A stretch of DNA of 64,000 bases from UBA2185 sp964564625 (GTDB taxonomy: Bacteria > Desulfobacterota > Syntrophia > Syntrophales > UBA2185), in NCBI GenBank assembly GCA_964564625.1, contig CAZMBE010000012.1, forward strand, positions 1 to 64,000, read 5' to 3'. The notes under the pieces were generated by a model. It was not told where the DNA came from, ran no database searches, and saw only the letters and a program-made list of their open reading frames with translations. The position numbers and the translations under genes are program-made. Shown in pieces: positions 10,101-16,399 of the stretch (positions are counted from its first letter, which is position 1; each line of letters opens with the position of its first letter).

Positions 10101-10176
10101 CGAGCTTGGATATAAAAAGCTCGTAGCAGTCATGGAAGCAAGCCGCTGTCTGCGGTGTGATGCCGAAATAAGCTGA
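7114..10176 (+). CDS. NuoF-like flavin subunit fused to GltD/NfnB-like NADPH oxidoreductase
   Basis: The protein is 1020 residues from ATG 7114; an upstream GTG at 7093 overlaps the AAGGAGG site and is rejected. Numbering below counts from that GTG. Residues 8-100 form a thioredoxin-fold [2Fe-2S] domain (CGGTGCHASG..CNGFCALGP). Residues about 150-440 are the NADH/FMN-binding NuoF core (GRGGAGFPTG 173, GAFVCGEETAL 287) with SLBB, and 455-510 carry the [4Fe-4S] site CGKCTPC. Residues about 540-1027 form a glutamate-synthase-small-subunit-like module: cysteine motifs (CQHTCPAG, CGRVCDHKCQAKC), a first Rossmann fold GAGPAGL (644) and a second GGGNSAID (781). This gives two pyridine-nucleotide sites and two flavins on one chain, suiting NAD(H)/NADP(H)/ferredoxin-coupled formate chemistry. 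The fusion is noteworthy. Confidence 0.9.
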   Translation: MKVFRSHFLICGGTGCHASGTLKVKQALQGEIDKRGFSDQVRIVETGCNGFCALGPIMVAYPEGVIYMSMKPEDMPELVEEHLVKGRILERLLYREPTTQEHLPTMQDIPFFALQKLIVLKNRGKIDPENIDEAIARDGYAGMAKALTEMTPEQIIKEVLDSGLRGRGGAGFPTGLKWKFCSQSPGDVKYILCNADEGDPGAFMDRSVLEADPHALLEGMVIGAKAIGAHQGYIYCRAEYPLALHRLEIAIKQAKEYGLLGKNILGTGFDVDIEIYQGAGAFVCGEETALMTSIEGKRGMPRPRPPFPAIAGLWQKPSVLNNVETFASIGQIILNGASWYNAIGTERSKGTKVFALTGDVNNVGLVEVPMGTTLGQIVYDIGGGIPGGKKFKAAQLGGPSGGCIPVEHLNAPVDFERVTELGAIMGSGGMIVLNEDKCAVDMARFFMDFVQDESCGKCTPCREGTKRMLELLTNITKGKGREGDIELLQEMAGIIKNASLCGLGQTAPNPVLSTIRYFRDEYEAHIRDKKCKAVVCSALFKSPCQHTCPAGMDVPAYLALIRAERLSDAYKVMLRTNPFPSVCGRVCDHKCQAKCRRGNLDEPLAIKFLKRFITDNAPRPETKAVPVTRKEKIAVIGAGPAGLTAARDLALRGYKVTVFEELSEPGGMLRWAIPSYRLPRNTLASEIKDNVESLGVEIKCNTRVGKDISFEKVNKEFDYIFLASGAHKSQPMGVPGENLKGVYGGVEFLRDFNANEAAWISGEKSLGSKVAVIGGGNSAIDAARVALRLGANVTILYRREKKDMPAAEEEIIAAEEEGIKIDLLVAPLKIEEKDGKVTGITCERMKLGDFDRSGRKRPVAIPGSQFTLSVDAVIASIGQVPDMTFVPKDSGVSVNKWSTFDLAAGSKSQTTNPKFFTGGDALTGPDTVIGAIAAGHQAANDMDAYIRQLNGEPAYEAPPEEEIKIPFIIDEESEEAPQAKMPELHGPDRKRNFKEVELGYKKLVAVMEASRCLRCDAEIS

Positions 10177-10211
10177 TATTCTTTGATCTAGAAATTTGAA
10201 AGGAGTGCATA

Positions 10212-12908
10212 ATGTCAACAAACAAGGTTACATTGACTATTGATGGAAAGGAGATACAGGCAACCCCCGGGCAAACAATCCTGGAAGTCGCCCGTGACAA
10301 CGGCATATATATACCGACTCTCTGTCAATATGGGAAAACCACAAACGTCGGCGCTTGCCGCGTATGTGTTGTTGAGGTTCAGGGAGCCAGAACACTGGTG
10401 GCTTCCTGCTGTATGCCCATCAACCAGGGTATGGTTATTAAGACTGAAACTCCGGCCGTCAAAGCTGCGCAGAAACTGGTGGTCGAACTTCTGTGGTCAT
10501 CAGGAGATCATAACTGCTTGACCTGCGAACAGAATGGAAATTGCGAGCTGCAGAATCTGGTATATTGGCTGGGAATCGAGAAACCCCGGTTTGAAATATC
10601 ACCCCCCGGGTACCCCATTGAAACAACCAACTCGATGATCCAGCGGGATCTCAACAAGTGTATCCTCTGCGGCAGGTGCGTTAGGGCCTGCAACGAAATT
10701 CAGGTAAACGAAGTCCTTGATTTTTCGAGACGGGGTTACCGCGCGAAGGTTGGTCCCGCATTCGATACAGATTATATCGACTCTATATGTTTCTTCTGCG
10801 GTGAGTGCGTCGACTCCTGTCCCGTAGGAGCGATTACATTCAAACAGGCTCGATTTGGGGGCCGTCCGTGGGAACTCAAGAAGGTCCGTACAACGTGCAC
10901 CTACTGCGGCGTGGGGTGCCAGATGGATCTTAATATACACGGCGGCAAAATCGTGAAGGTCACAGGGAATCGCGAATACGGCCAGCCAAACGAAGGCAGT
11001 CTCTGTGTCAAGGGCAGGTTCGGCATGGATTTTGTGCATAGCCCGGAACGCTTGAAGACCCCCCTGATCCGGAAAGAAGGGGAATTGAAAGAGGCAAGCT
11101 GGGATGAGGCGTACACCTACATTGCTGATAAATTATCGGCCATCAAGAAGGCAAATGGATCCGACAGCATTGCAGGCTTCTCTTCCGCGCGGGTTACCAA
11201 TGAGGAAAACTATCTTTTCCAGAAATTCATGAGGGCGGTGATCGGAACCAACAATGTCGATCACTGCGCCCGGCTTTGACACTCTTCCACAGTGGCCGGT
11301 CTGGCCGCTACCTTTGGAAGTGGTGCAATGACTAATTCCATCGACGAAATTGAATACACGAACGCCATTTTCGCAATCGGCACCAACACGACGGAAAACC
11401 ATCCCGTTATAGGCGCCAAGATAAAAAGGGCCGTACGGCAGAGAGGGGCGAAGCTTATCGTCGCCGATCCGAGGGAAATCGATCTGGTGAAATACGCCAC
11501 CATCTGGCTTCGCCAGAAGCCCGGCACTGACGTCGCCCTGCTGAACGGTATGATGAACGTCATAATTTCTGAAGGGCTCTACGCGAAGCAATACGTGGAA
11601 GATCGCACAGAAGGCTTCGAAGCAATGAAAAAAGTTGTGGAAAAATACACCCCTGAGTATGCTGAAAAAATCTGTGGCGTGCCGGCAGAAGATATCAAAG
11701 CGGCTGCAAGGATATACGCAGGGGCTGAAAAGGCATCTATTCTTTATACCATGGGAATCACCCAGCACACAACAGGAGTAGACAACGTCAAATCCTGCGC
11801 CAACCTGGCCATGCTCTGCGGAAATGTGGGAGTTGAAGGGGGCGGCGTGAATCCCCTGAGGGGCCAGAACAACGTTCAGGGCGCCTGCGACATGGGCGCA
11901 CTCCCCGTCGTTTTCACCGGGTATCAGCCGGTAGGGAATGACGAGGCAAGAGCAAAATTTGAAAAGGCCTGGGGGGTGACATTGCCCGCGAAACCCGGTA
12001 TTACCATCGTGGAAACGCTGAATGCCGCCCATGAAGGAAAGATAAAAGCATTGTATGTATGCGGCGAGAACCCCATGCTTTCCGATCCGGATCTCACGCA
12101 CGCGAAAGAGGCGTTAAGCCATCTGGACCTTCTCATAGTGCAGGATATCCTTCTTTCAGAAACGGCCCAGCTTGCCCACGTCGTCCTTCCTGCGGCATGT
12201 TTCGCGGAGAAGGAAGGCACCTTCTCCAATACAGAAAGAAGAGTACAGCGCGTAAGGAAGGCCGTGGAAGCCCCCGGCCAGGCAAAGGCCGACTGGGAAA
12301 TCATTGCAGAGTTATCCACAAAGATGGGGTATCCCATGAACTATGCAAATCCGGAAGCAATCATGACGGAAATTAATGCATTGACTCCGAGCTATGCGGG
12401 GATAACCTACGACAGACTTGAAACAAGCGGCATTCAGTGGCCCTGTCCCAATGCATCCCATCCGGGAACCAAATATCTCCATATAGACCGGTTCTCTCGT
12501 GGTCTTGGCCTCATGAGCGCCATTGAATACAAGCCACCGGCAGAAGTCCCTGATAAGGAATATCCATTTGTGATGACGACAGGGCGTGTGCTGTATCAGT
12601 ATCATACAGCCACAATGTCACGGCTGTCCAAGGGGATCATGGAACGATGTCCGGAATCCCTCGTGGAGATCCATCCTGACGATGCAGAAAAACTCGGCAT
12701 CAAAGATGGTCAGCCGGCAAAGGTTTCATCACGACGCGGTGTTGTCCAGGCGAAGTCTCAAGTAACGACGCGGGTTCCTAAAGGGACTATCTTTATGAAT
12801 TTCCACTTCAGGGAAGCAGCGGTGAATTTAATTACAAATCCGGCCCTTGATCCGGTCTGCAAGATTCCGGAATACAAGGTGTGCGCGGTCAAAGTAGAAG
12901 CAGCATAA
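10212..12908 (+). CDS. Selenocysteine formate dehydrogenase catalytic subunit (UGA recoded at 11277-11279)
   Basis: The 898-codon gene is read through an in-frame TGA at residue 356, in the context DHCARL-U-HSSTVAGL, which is the active-site selenocysteine of formate dehydrogenases. Domains in order: [2Fe-2S] (Cys 38, 49, 52, 67), NuoG-type His/Cys cluster (H100, C103, C106, C111), two [4Fe-4S] ferredoxin motifs (C150-160, C193-203), a [4Fe-4S] site at the head of the molybdopterin domain (C229, 232, 236, 265), the molybdenum/tungsten bis-MGD core and the C-terminal cofactor-binding barrel. It oxidises formate or reduces CO2 and exchanges electrons with the NuoE/NuoF-type partners. It starts at ATG after AAAGGAG. 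Without recoding it would end as a 355-residue ferredoxin-like stub. Confidence 0.96.
11277..11320 (+). promoter_or_regulatory. Bacterial SECIS element directing UGA to selenocysteine
   Basis: After the UGA (11277-11279) a lower stem CTTCCA (11284-11289) pairs with TGGAAG (11315-11320). An upper stem GTGGCC (11292-11297) pairs with GGCCGC (11303-11308, one G-T pair), closing the pentaloop GGTCT (11298-11302). The loop begins 18 bases after the UGA. The GGUCU apical loop and this spacing match my recollection of the Escherichia coli fdhF SECIS, the SelB-binding site. Confidence 0.93.
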
Positions 12909-12930
12909 AAAGATAAGAACACTAATCACG

Positions 12931-12958
12931 TTGCCCCGCTTCATTGCGGGGCAATTTA
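12931..12958 (+). terminator. Intrinsic terminator after formate dehydrogenase
   Basis: A perfect 9-base stem TTGCCCCGC / GCGGGGCAA (12931-12939, 12946-12954) with a 6-base loop is followed by a short T-rich tail. It lies 22 bases after the stop and before the transporter gene, and may give partial read-through. Confidence 0.75.
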
Positions 12959-13001
12959 TAAAGTAGCAAACAATTATTAGAAGACGGAGGAATTTGTATT
13001 T

Positions 13002-14243
13002 ATGAGTAACGAGAATTTAGAAGGAAAGAGATGGTTTATTGCCATAGGGGCAATCATTATGCAGTTGTGTTTGGGGACGGTCTACGCCTGGTCCGTCTTC
13101 AAGAAACCCCTCATGACGACCCACGGCTGGGGTGAAACTTCTGTCCAGGCAACGTTCATGATCTGTATCGGCATGATCGGTATCGCCGCCGCCTTCGGCG
13201 GTACCCTGGTGGATAAAAAAGGCCCCAAGTTTGTGGCCACCATCGGCGGTATTTTGTTCGGTATCGGAACACTCCTTGCGGGCCTTGGGGATTCCATCGG
13301 CAACATCTATCTGATCTGGCTCGGATTCGGTTTCATTGGCGGTCTGGGAAACGGCTTCGGCTACATCACTCCCATCGCCACGCTGATCCGCTGGTTCCCT
13401 GACAAGCGCGGTCTCGTGACGGGCCTTGCCGTCATGGGATTCGGCGCCGGCGCGTTTTTCATGGGTAAGATCGCGCCTCCCATGGTCATTTCGATGGGTG
13501 TGGCAAATACGTTCTACATCTGGGGCGTCATCTTCCTGGTTCTGTGCTTCGGAGCTGCCCAATTGTTCAAGAACCCCCCCAAGGGATGGCTCCCGGCGGG
13601 CTTCACCCCGAAAGCGGCAACCGGAGTTTCCGCCGCCGACTCGTTCACCTTTGACGAAGCCGTGAAGACACCCCAGTGGTGGATGCTTTGGGCCATGCTG
13701 TTTTTGAACGTGACCGCAGGCATCGGTTTGATTTCCCAACTATCCCCCATGGCCCAGGACGTGGTCCGAAAAGCCAATCCTGATATGGCCGCTGCCGCCC
13801 TTGCCGTCGTCGGTGGATCCATCCTTGCGTACGCGTCTATTTTCAATGGTTTGGGGCGTCTCTTCTGGGCATGGACATCCGATGCCATCGGAAGGAAGAA
13901 TGTCTTCATCACCATGTTCATCACCCAGGCGATTCTCTATTTTATTCTGCCGCAGATCAGCAGTCAGTTCATCTTCACCGTTATCGCCTGCTACCTGCTG
14001 GCCTGTTACGGCGGCGGCTTCGCCACCATGCCTGCATTCGCGGCGGACTCCTTCGGTCCCGGCTACATCGGGAAGGTGTACGGCATCATGCTGACGGCGT
14101 GGGGTGCGGCAGGTGTGGTTGGGCCCCTTGTATTTGCCGAAATTAAATCAATCGCTGTCTATGTTGCCGGTGCGATACTTGTCGTTGGCTTCATCATTGC
14201 GCTCAGCTACAAGAGACCGGCGCCGAAATCGGCAAAGGCGTAG
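13002..14243 (+). CDS. OFA-family MFS transporter (oxalate/formate antiporter type)
   Basis: This 413-residue major facilitator has about 12 membrane segments. The start RWFIAIGAIIMQLCLGTVYAW is characteristic of the oxalate/formate antiporter (OFA) family, with DKKGPK in the first cytoplasmic loop and GLGRLFWAWTSDAIGRKN in the middle one. A ribosome site GGAGG precedes the ATG. Its position straight after a formate dehydrogenase suggests transport of formate, oxalate or another small carboxylate. Family members also carry other monocarboxylates, so the substrate is uncertain. It would sit in the inner membrane. Confidence 0.87.
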   Translation: MSNENLEGKRWFIAIGAIIMQLCLGTVYAWSVFKKPLMTTHGWGETSVQATFMICIGMIGIAAAFGGTLVDKKGPKFVATIGGILFGIGTLLAGLGDSIGNIYLIWLGFGFIGGLGNGFGYITPIATLIRWFPDKRGLVTGLAVMGFGAGAFFMGKIAPPMVISMGVANTFYIWGVIFLVLCFGAAQLFKNPPKGWLPAGFTPKAATGVSAADSFTFDEAVKTPQWWMLWAMLFLNVTAGIGLISQLSPMAQDVVRKANPDMAAAALAVVGGSILAYASIFNGLGRLFWAWTSDAIGRKNVFITMFITQAILYFILPQISSQFIFTVIACYLLACYGGGFATMPAFAADSFGPGYIGKVYGIMLTAWGAAGVVGPLVFAEIKSIAVYVAGAILVVGFIIALSYKRPAPKSAKA

Positions 14244-14266
14244 CAGTACCTTTTTCAAAGAAACAC

Positions 14267-14320
14267 CGGGGCGGGTTTTCTCTCGTATATCGTACATGAG
14301 AAGAAAATCCGCCTCGTTTC
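14267..14320 (+). terminator. Long inverted repeat, probable terminator of the transporter gene
   Basis: GGGGCGGGTTTTC (about 14268-14280) pairs with GAGAAGAAAATCCGCCTC (14298-14315) through a long imperfect stem, with CGTTTC after it. It lies 25 bases after the transporter stop. Confidence 0.6.
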
Positions 14321-14430
14321 CTTACACATCCTCATGCCACCTTGGGCGCCACGAGGATTGAACGCTGTCCCCGTCCACGATACACACATTCGAGGGCAGG
14401 CTCCGGTGGGGAATGAGGATCCATACCTGA

Positions 14431-14460
14431 CACATCTCCCTTTTCTCAAAAGGAGATGTG
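14431..14460 (+). promoter_or_regulatory. Hairpin in the leader of the ferritin-like gene
   Basis: CACATCTCC (14431-14439) and GGAGATGTG (14452-14460) form a perfect 9-base outer stem, extended inward by TTTT/AAAA around a bulged C. No T run follows, so it is not an ordinary terminator. It ends 44 bases before the ferritin-like start and could be an mRNA-stabilising or regulatory structure. Confidence 0.5.
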
Positions 14461-14504
14461 TGGTACTATGTTCGCACTAAAATTTCTATGGGAGGAATAG
14501 AGAA

Positions 14505-14969
14505 ATGGGAAACACACTGAACTCAGCAATTGCAATTGCGATTTCGAAGGAACAAGAGGCCTATGATTTTTATATGGACCTTTACAACAAGGTGGAAGAC
14601 AAGGAGGCGAAGAGCACCCTGAAGTACATCGCCCAGGAAGAAGCCAAACACAAGGAATTTCTGACCACCTGTCAGGAAGGCCAGTTCTGCTCGGCAGTCT
14701 TGAAGCTTGAGACGCCCGTTGATTATAAAATCATAGAACACATGGAAAAACCGGATATTAAAAAGAACATAAAAAGCGCGGAAATCTATCTTATCGCCGC
14801 CGACAGGGAACTTAACGCGTATAACTTTTACAAAAGTCTGGCGGACAGCCATCCCGCGGGCGATGTAAAAGATCTCTTGAACAAGATGGCAAGCGAAGAG
14901 ATGAAACACAAGGAAAAGATGGAGTACCTTTACTCCAATACGGCCTTCCCGCAGACTGCAGGCGGTTGA
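14505..14969 (+). CDS. Ferritin-like/rubrerythrin-type diiron protein
   Basis: This 154-residue four-helix protein has carboxylate-bridged diiron motifs: EQEAYDFY then EEAKHKEF in the first half, and DRELNAYNFY then SEEMKHKEK in the second. It lacks the C-terminal rubredoxin domain of true rubrerythrins. Such proteins take part in peroxide or iron handling in anaerobes. A clear GGGAGG site precedes the ATG. Its nearness to an oxygen-sensitive selenoenzyme suggests a protective role, which is inference. Confidence 0.85.
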   Translation: MGNTLNSAIAIAISKEQEAYDFYMDLYNKVEDKEAKSTLKYIAQEEAKHKEFLTTCQEGQFCSAVLKLETPVDYKIIEHMEKPDIKKNIKSAEIYLIAADRELNAYNFYKSLADSHPAGDVKDLLNKMASEEMKHKEKMEYLYSNTAFPQTAGG

Positions 14970-15047
14970 TCGATTTTCTGAGATTTCATTATAGTTAAAG
15001 ACTTATTATAACCTGTATGGTGAAGTGTGTAAAAAAGAGGTAATGGC

Positions 15048-15662
15048 GTGATTGAAAAAAACGTAGTAACGGACTTTAGTGCAAGGATAACGGAGCCGGT
15101 TATCGATCCTACCACCTATGTCCATCCTTTGGCAGCAGTGATCGGCAATGTCATCCTGGGAAAACATATCATGGTTTCCCCCATGGCATCCATCCGGGGC
15201 GATGAGGGGCAGCCGCTGCATGTCGGCGATCAGTCGAATGTCCAGGACGGAGTGGTAATCCACGCCCTGGAGACGGAGCTTGACGGGAAACCCGTGGAGA
15301 AAAATCTCTATGAAGTCTCCGGCAGGAAATACGCCGTCTATGTGGGAAACCGCGTATCCCTGGCCCATCAGGTGCAGATTCACGGCCCTGCCGTGGTCAT
15401 GGATGATACCTTTGTTGGCATGAAGACGTTAGTGTTCCGATCATCCGTGGGGAAGCAGTGTGTCATTGAACCGGGAGTCATTCTCATGGGGGTGTCCGTG
15501 CCCGATGGCCGCTACGTTCCCGCCGGATCCGTGATTAAGACTCAGGAGCAGGCTGATCAGCTCCCGGTAATTACTGACGACTATCCCATGAAAACCCTGA
15601 ATAAGGGCGTCGTCCACGTCAATACAGCATTAGCGAAAGGGTATCTGGCGGTAAAGAAGTAA
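15048..15662 (+). CDS. Gamma-class carbonic anhydrase, Cam type
   Basis: This 204-residue left-handed beta-helix protein closely resembles the Methanosarcina thermophila Cam enzyme as I recall it: SIRGDEGQPL, VGDQSNVQDGVVIHALETE, YAVYVGNRVSLAHQVQIHGPA and PDGRYVPAGSV. The three zinc/iron-binding histidines are present (VIHAL, and the pair in LAHQVQIH), as are the acidic-loop glutamates typical of Cam rather than CamH. It interconverts CO2 and bicarbonate. No signal peptide is visible, so it appears cytoplasmic here. It starts at GTG after AAGAGG. Placement after formate dehydrogenase fits CO2 supply or removal for formate metabolism. Confidence 0.9.
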   Translation: MIEKNVVTDFSARITEPVIDPTTYVHPLAAVIGNVILGKHIMVSPMASIRGDEGQPLHVGDQSNVQDGVVIHALETELDGKPVEKNLYEVSGRKYAVYVGNRVSLAHQVQIHGPAVVMDDTFVGMKTLVFRSSVGKQCVIEPGVILMGVSVPDGRYVPAGSVIKTQEQADQLPVITDDYPMKTLNKGVVHVNTALAKGYLAVKK

Positions 15663-15699
15663 TCTTCTATAAAGTCACGAGTTGCGCGAAATTACAACC

Positions 15700-15862
15700 A
15701 CGTAGACTTGATAGTGGAACTGAACCAGGCAATGAGCGCCTTATTCTTCGTTTGCTGAGGGTTCAGCGAGGGAATGGGTAATAGTAGTATTCAGTGAGAA
15801 TGTAAGATTCTCTTTAGTGAAGCTTCCCGCCTAAAGGGCGGGGCTTCACTTCCCTCTGTAGG
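15700..15862 (+). mobile_element. Possible remnant of an IS200/IS605-type right end, or convergent terminator
   Basis: Between two convergent genes a run containing AGTGAGAATG (15792-15802 area) is followed by a strong hairpin, AGTGAAGC..CCCGCC (15816-15831) with GGGCGG..GCTTCACT (15836-15850). A GTGAGAA motif just before a G/C-rich hairpin ending in GCTTCAC recalls the right end and guide-RNA region of tnpB elements. No transposase frame remains. The hairpin could equally be a bidirectional terminator. Confidence 0.35.
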
Positions 15863-15905
15863 ATGTAAGCCCTTCCCCTCAGATTCCCTGGAAGATCTTT
15901 TCCTT

Positions 15906-16379
15906 TCAGAATTCTATTCTTAAATTTACTTGCGGCTCAAAAATTCTGCCAACCGATTCAAAAGCATCCCTGTACGGCAAAGTGAGAAATGTCGAGGGGA
16001 AAGATTTTAATTCATTGAATTTGTCACTTCCCTCCCCTGATGGTTCAAGTGCGCTTATGTGTGTTTGATGAACCGCCATACGAGAAAATGATATACTGAC
16101 GTTATGAAATTTTACTATATCCTGCATGTATGAATTTTTTTCATCCGTAGAATTAGGCTCAATCGGCACTGCTTGTTCTTTTTTGTAGATTTCATCATCC
16201 CGCAGCGGAATAGCCCTATCTAACGGCACACTTGCCGCATGTAATTGAAGTTCTGTCTTTGAAATAAATGGTTCCCATCGAGCAACGATTCCCTTGGCAA
16301 GACATTTTCCCTCACTCATGAGTACTAAAAGGGATACCGCGACAATGAACATATAATGTGCTTTATATATCCTTCTCAT
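15906..16379 (-). CDS. Secreted protein of unknown function downstream of amidase
   Basis: This 157-residue protein starts with a basic, hydrophobic segment (MRRIYKAHYMFIVAVSLLVLM) that reads as a signal peptide. The rest is hydrophilic and I recognise no domain. It lies 20 bases after the amidase stop on the same strand with an AGAGAAG ribosome site, so it is probably co-expressed with the amidase and works in the periplasm. No catalytic motif is visible. Confidence 0.6.
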   Translation of the reverse strand: MRRIYKAHYMFIVAVSLLVLMSEGKCLAKGIVARWEPFISKTELQLHAASVPLDRAIPLRDDEIYKKEQAVPIEPNSTDEKNSYMQDIVKFHNVSISFSRMAVHQTHISALEPSGEGSDKFNELKSFPSTFLTLPYRDAFESVGRIFEPQVNLRIEF

Positions 16380-16399
16380 AGCTTTTCTTCTCTATCAGA

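Noticed and set aside
11277..11279. Frameshift or nonsense mutation in the formate dehydrogenase gene
   Set aside because: The frame continues unchanged after the TGA, the position is the family's Sec site and a SECIS hairpin follows.
11133..12101. Leftward 322-codon frame inside the formate dehydrogenase gene
   Set aside because: It is antisense to a strongly conserved selenoprotein, has Cys/His-rich composition of a shadow frame and no ribosome site.
13017..13739. Leftward 240-codon frame inside the OFA transporter gene
   Set aside because: Glycine/aspartate/histidine-rich antisense artefact of GC-rich membrane-protein codons.
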